Of a stretch of 40,236 nt of DNA, positions 16,180 to 24,133 are shown in pieces (the stretch's first letter is position 1; the number at the start of each line of letters is the position of its first letter). The stretch is from Rhodocyclaceae bacterium (GTDB taxonomy: Bacteria; Pseudomonadota; Gammaproteobacteria; Burkholderiales; Rhodocyclaceae): positions 1 to 40,236 of the forward strand of contig JAPKHL010000022.1 of NCBI GenBank assembly GCA_026646875.1. The letters are read 5' to 3'. The translations under genes were made by a program, and so were the position numbers. The notes under the pieces were generated by a model. That model saw only the letters and a program-made list of their open reading frames with translations. It did no database searches and was not told where the DNA came from.

Positions 16180-18870
16180 ATGCCGCATAAATTCCTGCTC
16201 ATCGAGCCGTCCGGCAGCCTGCGCGCCGTGCTCGGCCATCTTGCGGAGCAGCGTGGCTGGCTCGCCGAGGCGTACGCCGACCTGCCGCCGGCGCTTGCCC
16301 GCCTCGACGCGGAGCCGCTCCCCGATCTGGTCGTCACCGCCGCGCTGCTGCCCTCGGGCACCTACGCCGATGTCGTCACACGGGTCCGGGCCTGTCCCGG
16401 TTGCGAAGCACTGCCCGTCGCACTGCTCAGCAGCGATGGCGACATCGCCTTTCCGGCCCTCGAATGCGGCGTTACCGAGGTGTTCCGGAAGGACGACCTG
16501 GAGTGCTTCGGGGACTACCTCGATGTCTTCGCCACGGCCGGCGGGCGCGGCATTCCGGCCGGGCGCCGCGCGCTGGTCCTCGACGACGACCGCGCGGTTG
16601 GCGGCTACATGGCGGAAATCCTCGGCGAGGCGGGGCTCGCCGTGGATTACTTCAACACCGGCGCGCAGGCCCTGCCCGCGGCCCTGCACCAGCGCTACGA
16701 CCTGCTCTTCATCGATCTCGTTCTCGACCGGGGGCGCTCGGGCAACGGGGTGATCCGCTCGATCCGGCAGTCCTCCGGCCCCAACGCCAAGGCGCCGATC
16801 GTCGCCGTGTCGGCCTTTCTGGACAGCGCGCGGCGCAGCGAGGCGTTGCGCGCGGGGGCGACGAGCTATCTCGAGAAACCGGTGGCGCCGAGCGACCTCG
16901 TGGCGCACGCCGGCATGCTGCTCAGCGCGCTGACGCCGGAAACGCTGCCCGGCGATCCGCTCGACGACAACCGGGTGTTCAGCGGGCTTTCCAAGCGGGA
17001 GCGCCTGATCTGCGGCATGGTCATCGCCGGCTACAGCGACAAGGACATCGCCGAGCGCCTGAAGATCAGCTACTGGACGGTGCGCACGCACATCACCCGG
17101 ATCTTCAAGAAATGCCAGGTGGCCAACCGCATGGAGCTGGCCGGCCTGGCGCGCGGTGCGCGCGGGTCGGAGCCCTTCTTCGGGATTCCCGACCAGAAGT
17201 CGCTGGCCGACCATGTCGTCGACAACCTGCACCACGGCATGGTGATCACCGACGCCGGGCAGACCATCCTGCACGTCAATCCGGCCTTCACCCGGATCAC
17301 CGGCTACTCGCGCGAGGAAGCCGTCGGGCAGACGCCCCGGCTGCTGAAATCCGGCAAGCACGACAACGCGTTCTACCGGGCAATGTTCGCGCAGATCGGC
17401 AAGACCGGCTTCTGGGCCGGCGAGGTCTGGAACCGCCACAAGAACGGCAAGCTCTTCCTGGAATGGCTCGTCATCCGCGAACTGGCCACCGATGCGCCAT
17501 TCGGCGCCCGCTACGTGGCAGTGATCGAGGATGTCACCGAGCGTTACCTGGAGAACGAGCGCATCCGCCACTCGGCGCTGCACGATCCGCTGACCGGGCT
17601 GGCCAACCGCATCCTGCTGCAGGACCGCGCCGGCCAGGAGATCGCCCGGGCCCGGCGCCATGGCACGCAGCTGGCGGTCGTCTTCATCGACATCGACCGC
17701 TTCAAGCCGATCAACGACACCCTGGGCCACCAGACCGGCGACGAACTGCTCCGCCAGCTCGCTGGCCGCCTGCGCGGGCGGATCCGCGCGAACGATACCA
17801 TCGCCCGCTACGGCGGCGACGAATTCGTCGCCCTGCTGCCCGACATCGACGGACGCGCCGCGGCGCTGGCCACCGCGACCAAGCTGTTTCGGGCCTTCGA
17901 CGCACCGTTCGCCATCGACGGGCAGGAGCTGTCGGTCGGCGCGAGCATCGGCGTCAGCCTTTTTCCGGCACACGGTGACAGCTACGATGCGCTGGTCGCC
18001 AGCGCCGACCGGGCGATGTACTGCGCGAAGAAGAACGGCAAGGGGCAGATCCGCTTCGAGGACGAGCGCGCCGACGGACAGCCGCGCACGCGGCAGCGGC
18101 TCGAGAACAGCCTGCAGCGGGCGCTGACGATGGGAGAATTCGCCCTCTGCTTCCAGCCGAAGATCGAGATCGGCAGCCGCCGGATCGTCGGCTGCGAAGC
18201 GCTCGTGCGCTGGCATTCGCGCGAGGAGGGGGCGATCTCGCCGGTGGAGTTCATCCCGCTCGCGGAGCAGACCGGGCTGATCCTGCCGCTTGGCCGCTGG
18301 GTCCTGCACGAGTCCTGCCGGATGCTGCGACGCGTGCATGACGCGGGTTTCAGCGATTTCTCGATGGCCATCAACGTGTCACCGCTGCAGGTGGTGCACC
18401 AGGAGTTCGTGGCCGAGCTCCGGAGCGTGCTGGAGGATTACCGGGCCGCCCCCGGGCACGTCCAGCTGGAGCTGACGGAGGCGGTGCTCCAGCGCGATCC
18501 GGCCGGCACGGCGAAGATTCTGCGCCAGCTGACCGACCTGGGCGTTTCGCTGGCGCTCGACGATTTCGGAACCGGCCACTCCAGCCTTGGCAGCCTGCGG
18601 CAGTTTCCCTTCGACACGGTCAAGATCGACCGCCAGTTCGTCAGCGGCGTGCATCGCGACCGCTACAACGAATCGATCACGCGCGCCACCGTGCATCTGG
18701 CGCGCGGGCTGGACATGACGGTCGTCGCCGAGGGAATCGAAAACCGCCAGGAGGCCGATTTCCTCGACAGCATCGGCTGCGATCTGGCGCAGGGATTCTT
18801 CTACAGCGGCGCCGTCGGGGCCGACGCCCTGCTGCAGATGCTCGCCGCGCCACCCGCCCTGCCGGACTGA
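16180..18870 (+). CDS. REC-REC-LuxR HTH-PAS-GGDEF-EAL protein (c-di-GMP signalling)
   Basis: An 896-residue soluble multidomain protein. REC1 (about 4-115) lacks the phosphoacceptor: Ala54 replaces Asp (PDLVVTAALLP). REC2 (about 127-245) is intact, with an LDDD pocket, D179 (FIDLVLDRG) and EKPV. A GerE/LuxR HTH (about 268-325; LSKRERLICGMVIAGYSDKD, YWTVRTHITRIFKK) is followed by PAS (about 343-455), GGDEF (GGDEF at 545-549, inhibitory RxxD at 536-539) and EAL (CEALVRWH at about 672, INVSPLQ, LELTEAVL, LDDFGTGHSS, VKIDRQF, AEGIEN). Both enzymatic sites look active, so it could make or break c-di-GMP and also bind DNA. No kinase gene adjoins it. The stop abuts the convergent lrp gene. The start ATG has a weak RBS, so start confidence is moderate. 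Confidence 0.9.
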   Translation: MPHKFLLIEPSGSLRAVLGHLAEQRGWLAEAYADLPPALARLDAEPLPDLVVTAALLPSGTYADVVTRVRACPGCEALPVALLSSDGDIAFPALECGVTEVFRKDDLECFGDYLDVFATAGGRGIPAGRRALVLDDDRAVGGYMAEILGEAGLAVDYFNTGAQALPAALHQRYDLLFIDLVLDRGRSGNGVIRSIRQSSGPNAKAPIVAVSAFLDSARRSEALRAGATSYLEKPVAPSDLVAHAGMLLSALTPETLPGDPLDDNRVFSGLSKRERLICGMVIAGYSDKDIAERLKISYWTVRTHITRIFKKCQVANRMELAGLARGARGSEPFFGIPDQKSLADHVVDNLHHGMVITDAGQTILHVNPAFTRITGYSREEAVGQTPRLLKSGKHDNAFYRAMFAQIGKTGFWAGEVWNRHKNGKLFLEWLVIRELATDAPFGARYVAVIEDVTERYLENERIRHSALHDPLTGLANRILLQDRAGQEIARARRHGTQLAVVFIDIDRFKPINDTLGHQTGDELLRQLAGRLRGRIRANDTIARYGGDEFVALLPDIDGRAAALATATKLFRAFDAPFAIDGQELSVGASIGVSLFPAHGDSYDALVASADRAMYCAKKNGKGQIRFEDERADGQPRTRQRLENSLQRALTMGEFALCFQPKIEIGSRRIVGCEALVRWHSREEGAISPVEFIPLAEQTGLILPLGRWVLHESCRMLRRVHDAGFSDFSMAINVSPLQVVHQEFVAELRSVLEDYRAAPGHVQLELTEAVLQRDPAGTAKILRQLTDLGVSLALDDFGTGHSSLGSLRQFPFDTVKIDRQFVSGVHRDRYNESITRATVHLARGLDMTVVAEGIENRQEADFLDSIGCDLAQGFFYSGAVGADALLQMLAAPPALPD

Positions 18871-19341
18871 TTACCCGCTGGCCAGCGGCAGCGCCGGTCG
18901 CTCGATCACGCGGCGCAGGACGAAGCTGGAATGCACGCCGGTGACGCCCTCGATGCGCGTGATGCGGTTGAGCAGCAGTTCCTGATAGGCATCCATGTCG
19001 CGGACCACGGCCTTGATCTGGTAATCGGCATCCTGTCCGGTGATCAGCAGGCATTCCATCACTTCGGGAATCGCCCGCACGCGGGTCTCGAAATTCTCGA
19101 AGCGCTCCGGGGTATGGCGGTCCATCGAGATGTGGATGAGCGCCATCAGCGTCAATCCGAGCGCCCTGGCGTCGAGGGCTGCGCGGTAGCCGGCGATGAT
19201 GCCGGCTTCCTCGAGCGCGCGCACGCGGCGCAGGCAGGGCGAGGGCGAAAGGCCGATGCGTTCGGCCAGATCCTGGTTGCTGATGCGGCCGTCCTCCTGA
19301 AGGATTTCAAGAATGCGGCGGTCGTAGCGATCAAGCGGCAT
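18871..19341 (-). CDS. Lrp/AsnC family transcriptional regulator
   Basis: A 156-residue regulator of the usual Lrp length. The N-terminal HTH is clear (LDRYDRRILEILQEDGRISN, NQDLAERIGLSPSPCLRRVR), and the C-terminal RAM/ligand domain begins near residue 65 (LMALIHISMDRH, VMECLLITGQDADYQIKAVV). It would bind DNA as a dimer or octamer and respond to an amino acid. It is divergent from the 2-isopropylmalate synthase gene, with an AT-rich 180-bp spacer between, so leucine or a related amino acid is a plausible effector; that is inference from context. The start ATG is at 19341. Confidence 0.93.
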   Translation of the reverse strand: MPLDRYDRRILEILQEDGRISNQDLAERIGLSPSPCLRRVRALEEAGIIAGYRAALDARALGLTLMALIHISMDRHTPERFENFETRVRAIPEVMECLLITGQDADYQIKAVVRDMDAYQELLLNRITRIEGVTGVHSSFVLRRVIERPALPLASG

Positions 19342-19523
19342 GTTCCACTTCCAAGAGCTTAAAAGGCAAAATATATTTCAATATAATCAATTGCAGCAAT
19401 ATCATGCCTTTTTTAATTGAAAACAAGCGATTTTCGCAAGCACCTGCCCTGCCCTTTGGCCTAGAATTTCTCCATCGTCCGGCCGCATCCCACCGCCGGA
19501 ATTCCTGACAGGAGAATGACGCC
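19342..19523. promoter_or_regulatory. AT-rich Lrp-leuA divergent control region
   Basis: Bases about 19360-19430 form an AT-rich island that stands out in the GC-rich window. It contains ATTGCAGCAAT (19390-19400, a perfect interrupted palindrome) and several A/T tracts of the kind Lrp proteins favour. A TAGAAT hexamer at 19462-19467 may be the leuA -10, without a good -35. AGGAG about 10 nt before the leuA ATG is the ribosome site. Confidence 0.5.
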
Positions 19524-21209
19524 ATGCCGCAAGCGATCCCGCGCAAGTACCTGCCCTTCCCTCCCGTTGCCCTGACCGACCGGCAGTGGCCGAATCGCGT
19601 GCTTTCGGCGCCGCCGATGTGGATGAGCACCGACCTGCGCGATGGCAACCAGTCGCTCTTCGAGCCGATGAACGTCGAGCGCAAGATGCGTCTTTTCCGC
19701 ACCCTCTGCGAGATCGGCTTCAAGGAGATCGAGGTGGCCTTTCCCTCGGCATCGCAGACCGATTTCGATTTCGTCCGCGCGCTGATCGAGGAGGGCCACA
19801 TTCCCGGCGACGTGACCATCGAGGTGTTGACCCAGGCGCGCGAACACCTGATCCGGCGGACGATGGATTCCCTGCGCGGTGCGCGGCGGGCCATCGTGCA
19901 TGTCTATAACGCCACCTCGCGCCCCTTCCGCGAGAACGTTTTCGGGATGAGCAAGGCCGAGGTGGTGGACATGGCCGTGAATGCCGTGCGCCTGATCCGG
20001 GCACTCGCCGACGAGCGCCCGGAAACTGAGTGGGTGCTGGAATACAGCCCGGAAACCTTCACCGCGACCGAACTCGATTTCGCGCTCGAGGTCTGCGACG
20101 CGGTGACCGCGGCCTGGGGCGCAACGCCGGAAGACAAGGTGATCCTCAACCTGCCGACGACGGTCGAGATGGCGACGCCGAACGTTTATGCCGACCAGAT
20201 CGAGTGGATGCACCGCCATCTCGCCCATCGCGATTCGGTGATCCTCAGCATCCATCCGCACAACGACCGGGGTACCGCCGTCGCCGCCGCCGAACTGGCG
20301 CTGATGGCCGGCGCCGAACGCGTCGAGGGCTGCCTGTTCGGCAACGGCGAGCGCACCGGCAATGTCGACCTCGTCACGCTGGCGCTCAACATGCACACCC
20401 AGGGCATCGATCCGGGGCTCGATTTCTCGGACATCAACGCCATCGCCCGCACTTGCGAACACTGCACCCAGCTCCCGATCCACCCACGCCATCCGTACGT
20501 CGGGGATCTCGTATTCACGGCCTTCTCCGGCTCCCATCAGGACGCCATCCGGAAGGGGTTTGCCGCCCACAAGGCGGACGAGCCATGGGCAGTGCCCTAT
20601 CTGCCGATCGACCCGGCCGACGTCGGCCGCAGCTACGATTCGGTGATCCGGGTCAACAGCCAGTCGGGCAAGGGCGGCGTGGCCTATCTGATGGAAACCG
20701 AGTACGGCGTGGCGATGCCGCGACGCCTGCAGGTGGAGTTCTCGGGCGAGGTCCAGGCGCTGGCCGACGCGCGCGGCGGGGAAATGACCGCCGCCGATCT
20801 CTGGCAGCTGTTCTCGCGCACCTATCTGGAGGATCGCGGCAGCATGCGCTACGTCGAGCACCATCTGTTCGAGCACGGCAGCGCACAGGGCATCCGCATC
20901 CATCTCGAGCTCGACGGGGTGCTGCATCTGGTCAGCGGCGAGGGTAACGGGCCGATCGACGCCGCCGTGCATGCCCTGCAGGCAATCGGGGTGGCGCTGC
21001 AGGTGCGCAGCTACGAGGAGCGCTCGATGGCCGCCAGCGGCAATGCCCGGGCCTGCGCCTTCATCGAGGTGGCGCAGGCGGGGCGCGGCGGCGAGCGTTA
21101 CGGGGTGGGCATCGACGCCAACATCGTCACGGCATCGATCAAGGCGCTGGTCAGCGGCTACAACCGCTTGAGCGGGCGTGCCGGAGGCGCGGCGGTCGAG
21201 GCGGCCTGA
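19524..21209 (+). CDS. leuA: 2-isopropylmalate synthase, yeast/actinobacterial type
   Basis: A 561-residue enzyme for the first committed step of leucine synthesis (2-oxoisovalerate plus acetyl-CoA). The HMGL-like TIM barrel starts with [16 protein letters not shown]. The metal-binding HPHNDRG motif lies near residue 250, and [17 protein letters not shown] follows. The last 130 residues form the LeuA dimer/regulatory domain ([33 protein letters not shown]), so leucine feedback is expected. The pattern fits the LeuA form of yeast and actinobacteria better than the shorter E. coli form. The start ATG has an upstream AGGAG. Divergent lrp suggests Lrp-type control. Confidence 0.92.
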   Translation: MPQAIPRKYLPFPPVALTDRQWPNRVLSAPPMWMSTDLRDGNQSLFEPMNVERKMRLFRTLCEIGFKEIEVAFPSASQTDFDFVRALIEEGHIPGDVTIEVLTQAREHLIRRTMDSLRGARRAIVHVYNATSRPFRENVFGMSKAEVVDMAVNAVRLIRALADERPETEWVLEYSPETFTATELDFALEVCDAVTAAWGATPEDKVILNLPTTVEMATPNVYADQIEWMHRHLAHRDSVILSIHPHNDRGTAVAAAELALMAGAERVEGCLFGNGERTGNVDLVTLALNMHTQGIDPGLDFSDINAIARTCEHCTQLPIHPRHPYVGDLVFTAFSGSHQDAIRKGFAAHKADEPWAVPYLPIDPADVGRSYDSVIRVNSQSGKGGVAYLMETEYGVAMPRRLQVEFSGEVQALADARGGEMTAADLWQLFSRTYLEDRGSMRYVEHHLFEHGSAQGIRIHLELDGVLHLVSGEGNGPIDAAVHALQAIGVALQVRSYEERSMAASGNARACAFIEVAQAGRGGERYGVGIDANIVTASIKALVSGYNRLSGRAGGAAVEAA

Positions 21210-21239
21210 GCGCCGCCTCCCGGCGGGCGCCGGCCCGGC

Positions 21240-21314
21240 TTACATGGATTTCCAGGCGAGCCAGGCAATCACCGCGAAGATGATCAGCAGGCCGACGAGT
21301 TCGAGATAGGCCAT
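21240..21314 (-). CDS. Candidate 24-residue single-helix membrane protein
   Basis: A very short frame (ATG at 21314, TAA at 21240) encodes one hydrophobic helix flanked by an acidic N-terminal residue and a C-terminal Lys (MAYLELVGLLII...WLAWKSM). Codon choice matches the genome, and it sits 17 nt past the lpdA terminator on the same strand. No strong RBS is visible. Small one-helix proteins of this size often assist membrane complexes, but nothing here shows which. It could be chance. Confidence 0.35.
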   Translation of the reverse strand: MAYLELVGLLIIFAVIAWLAWKSM

Positions 21315-21330
21315 GGCGATGGATGTGGGT

Positions 21331-21366
21331 CGAAAAGAAAGGGCGGGATGCCGGAGCATCCCGCCC
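21331..21366 (-). terminator. Rho-independent terminator of lpdA
   Basis: A perfect 11-bp stem (GGGCGGGATGC with its complement at 21356-21366) and a CGGA loop. On the minus strand it is followed by a T-rich tract (bases 21331-21340). It lies 22 nt past the lpdA stop and ends the TCA block. Confidence 0.85.
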
Positions 21367-21388
21367 TTCGTCGTTCCGGCAAGGTCGC

Positions 21389-22816
21389 TCAGAAATGCAG
21401 CGGGCGCTTGTCGCAGGCCAGCGCGGCTTCGTGCACGACTTCCGACAGCGTCGGGTGGGCGTGGCAGATGCGCGCGAGGTCTTCCGAGGCGGCGCCGAAT
21501 TCCATCGCGACGACGGCTTCCGAAATCAGTTCGGAAGCGTTGGCGCCGATGATGTGCACGCCGAGGATGCGGTCGGTCTGCGCGCAGGCCAGCATCTTGA
21601 CGAAGCCGACCGGGGCGCCCATGCCGAGCGCGCGGCCGTTGGCGAGGAAGGGAATCTTGCCGGCCTTGTAGGCGATGCCGTCGGCCTTGAGCTGCTGTTC
21701 GGTCTTGCCGACCCAGGCGATCTCGGGGCTGGTGTAGATGACCCAGGGAATCGTGTCGAAATTGCAGTGACCGGCCTGGCCGGCCATCAGCTCGGCGACC
21801 ATCACGGCTTCTTCCATGGCCTTGTGCGCGAGCATCGGGCCGGAGACGACGTCGCCGATTGCCCAGACGCCGGGCAGATTGGTGCGGCAATGGCCATCGA
21901 CGTCGATGCGGCCGCGCTCGTCGAGCTTGAGGCCGACCCCCTCGGCGTTCAGGCCGTCGGTGTTCGGAATGCGGCCGACGGAGACGATCAGGCGGTCGGC
22001 ATCGAGCTTCTGCGCCTTGCCATCCTTGTCGGCATAGCTGACCGAGACGCCCTTCTTGGTGGCCTTGACCTCGCCGAGCTTGACGCCGGTGAGGATGTTG
22101 AGCCCCTGCTTGGCGAAGACCTTGGCGGCTTCCTTGGCGACATCGACGTCGGCGACCGAGAGGAAGTCGGGCATCGCTTCGAGGATCGTCACCTCGGCGC
22201 CGAGGCGGCGCCAGACCGAGCCCATTTCCAGGCCGATCACGCCGGCGCCGATGATCGCCAGCTTCTTCGGCACGGCGTCGATGTCGAGCGCACCGGCGTT
22301 GTCGCAGACGATCTTGTTGTCGACGGGAATGCCGGGCAGGTGGCGGGCCTTCGAACCGGTGGCGACGATCACCTGCTTGGCGTCGACGACTTCATCGCCG
22401 ACCTTCACTTGCCAGCCGCCTTCCTTGCCGGCACCGACGAACGAGCCGTGACCATTGAGCATGGTCACCTTGTTCTTCTTGAACAGGCCCTTGATGCCAC
22501 CGGTGAGCTGCGTGACGATGCCGTTCTTGCGGCCGATCATCTTCGCCACGTCGATCTTCGGCGTGCCGACGCTGATGCCCTGGGCTTCGAATTCATGGCC
22601 GGCTTCCTCGAACATGTGCGAGGTGTGCAGCAGGGCCTTCGAGGGGATGCAGCCAACGTTCAGGCAGGTGCCGCCAAGGCGCGGCTCGCCCTTCGGATCG
22701 GCATAGGGATTCGATTCGCAGCACGCGACACTGAAGCCGAGCTGCGCGGCGCGGATCGCGGCCACATAGCCGCCGGGACCGCCACCGATGACGAGGACGT
22801 CGAATTGCTTGGACAT
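21389..22816 (-). CDS. lpdA: Dihydrolipoyl dehydrogenase (E3)
   Basis: A 475-residue flavoprotein that reoxidises the lipoyl arm of the 2-oxoglutarate dehydrogenase complex using NAD+. It has the N-terminal FAD motif ([15 protein letters not shown]), the redox-active disulfide in [15 protein letters not shown], the NAD motif ([15 protein letters not shown]), the second FAD motif (VWAIGDVV) and the active-site His-containing end ([14 protein letters not shown]). Length is typical. It follows sucB, but an intervening hairpin with a T-run could reduce read-through. As E3 it may also serve pyruvate dehydrogenase or the glycine cleavage system. Confidence 0.96.
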   Translation of the reverse strand: MSKQFDVLVIGGGPGGYVAAIRAAQLGFSVACCESNPYADPKGEPRLGGTCLNVGCIPSKALLHTSHMFEEAGHEFEAQGISVGTPKIDVAKMIGRKNGIVTQLTGGIKGLFKKNKVTMLNGHGSFVGAGKEGGWQVKVGDEVVDAKQVIVATGSKARHLPGIPVDNKIVCDNAGALDIDAVPKKLAIIGAGVIGLEMGSVWRRLGAEVTILEAMPDFLSVADVDVAKEAAKVFAKQGLNILTGVKLGEVKATKKGVSVSYADKDGKAQKLDADRLIVSVGRIPNTDGLNAEGVGLKLDERGRIDVDGHCRTNLPGVWAIGDVVSGPMLAHKAMEEAVMVAELMAGQAGHCNFDTIPWVIYTSPEIAWVGKTEQQLKADGIAYKAGKIPFLANGRALGMGAPVGFVKMLACAQTDRILGVHIIGANASELISEAVVAMEFGAASEDLARICHAHPTLSEVVHEAALACDKRPLHF

Positions 22817-22840
22817 TGTTCTTTCTCCTGATGGAAACGG

Positions 22841-22881
22841 AAAAACGGGGCGCCGGCCAGGGGATTCCGCCCCCCGGCGCC
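22841..22881 (-). terminator. Hairpin terminator or attenuator between sucB and lpdA
   Basis: GGCGCCGG (22849-22856) pairs with CCGGCGCC (22874-22881). On the minus strand the stem is followed by a run of five T (22841-22845). It sits inside an otherwise continuous operon and would make lpdA expression lower than, or partly separate from, sucAB. Confidence 0.7.
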
Positions 22882-22903
22882 GCGCCCCGCTATTCCTGTT
22901 GCA

Positions 22904-24109
22904 TTAGACGCCGAGCAGCAGGCGGGCCGGATCTTCCAGCGCTTCCTTCATCGTCACCAGACCGAGGACGGCTTCGCGGCCGTCGATGATGCGGTGGTCG
23001 TAGGACATCGCCAGGTAGTTGATCGGGCGCACGACGACCTGGCCGTTCTCGACGACGGCGCGGTCCTTGGTGGCGTGGATGCCGAGGATGGCCGACTGCG
23101 GCGGATTGATGATCGGCGTCGAGAGCATCGAGCCGAAGATGCCGCCGTTGGAGATCGAGAAGGTGCCGCCGGTCAGCTCTTCCATCGACAGCTTGCCGTC
23201 CTTGGCCTTCTGGCCGAATTCGGCGATCTTCTTCTCGATGTCGGCGATGCTCATCTGGTCGGCATCGCGGAGGATCGGCACGACAAGACCGCGCGGCGAG
23301 CCGACGGCAATGCCGATGTCGATGTAACCGTGGTAGACGATGTCGTTGCCGTCGACCGAGGCGTTGAGGATCGGGAATTTCTGCAGGGCGGCCACAGCAG
23401 CCTTGACGAAGAAGCCCATGAAGCCGAGGCGGACGCCATGCGTCTTCTCGAACTTCTCGCCGTACTGCTTGCGCAGCGCCATCACCGGCGCCATGTTCAC
23501 TTCATTGAACGTGGTCAGGATGGCGTTCTCGTTCTTCGACTGCAGCAGGCGCTCGGCGATGCGGGCGCGCAGGCGCGACATCGGCACGCGCTGCTCGGGA
23601 CGCTCGCCCAGGGGAATCTGCACGGCGGGCGCGGCAACCAGGGCCGGCGCGGCGGCCTTCGGCTGGGCGGCGACAGCGTCTTCCTTGGTCACGCGGCCGC
23701 CACGACCGGTGCCGGCGACGTCGGCGGCGGCAATGCCCTTCTCGTCCAGGATCTTGCGCGCGGCCGGCATGGCGACGCCCGCGGCCGAGGGAGCGGCGGC
23801 AGGCGCGGCAGCGGGCGCGGGAGCAGCGGCCTTGGGCGCCTCGGCCTTCGGCGCGGCGGCACCGGCCTTGGCGGCGGTATCGATCCGGGCGATGACCTCG
23901 CCGGAGACGACGGTGTCGCCGTCGCCCTTGATGATTTCCACCAGCACGCCGGCATCCGGCGCCGGCAGTTCGAGCACGACCTTGTCGGTCTCGATGTCGA
24001 TCAGGTTTTCGTCGCGCGACACGGCCTCGCCGGCCTTCTTGTGCCAGGAGACCAGCGTGGCCTCGGCGACGGATTCGGACAGTTGCGGTACTTTGACGTC
24101 GATGATCAT
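22904..24109 (-). CDS. sucB: 2-oxoglutarate dehydrogenase E2, dihydrolipoyl succinyltransferase
   Basis: A 401-residue E2 protein. The single lipoyl domain (1-80) has the lipoyl Lys in [13 protein letters not shown]. An Ala/Pro-rich hinge (about 80-115) leads to the peripheral-subunit binding domain ([20 protein letters not shown]). The catalytic core (about 170-401) ends with the acyltransferase motif [15 protein letters not shown]. It moves the succinyl group to CoA and forms the core of the complex that holds SucA and LpdA. It starts 24 nt after the sucA stop, so the two are co-transcribed. The terminal LLLGV is normal for the family. Confidence 0.96.
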   Translation of the reverse strand: MIIDVKVPQLSESVAEATLVSWHKKAGEAVSRDENLIDIETDKVVLELPAPDAGVLVEIIKGDGDTVVSGEVIARIDTAAKAGAAAPKAEAPKAAAPAPAAAPAAAPSAAGVAMPAARKILDEKGIAAADVAGTGRGGRVTKEDAVAAQPKAAAPALVAAPAVQIPLGERPEQRVPMSRLRARIAERLLQSKNENAILTTFNEVNMAPVMALRKQYGEKFEKTHGVRLGFMGFFVKAAVAALQKFPILNASVDGNDIVYHGYIDIGIAVGSPRGLVVPILRDADQMSIADIEKKIAEFGQKAKDGKLSMEELTGGTFSISNGGIFGSMLSTPIINPPQSAILGIHATKDRAVVENGQVVVRPINYLAMSYDHRIIDGREAVLGLVTMKEALEDPARLLLGV

Positions 24110-24133
24110 GTTATCTCCGTGCTTCGTGCTGGG

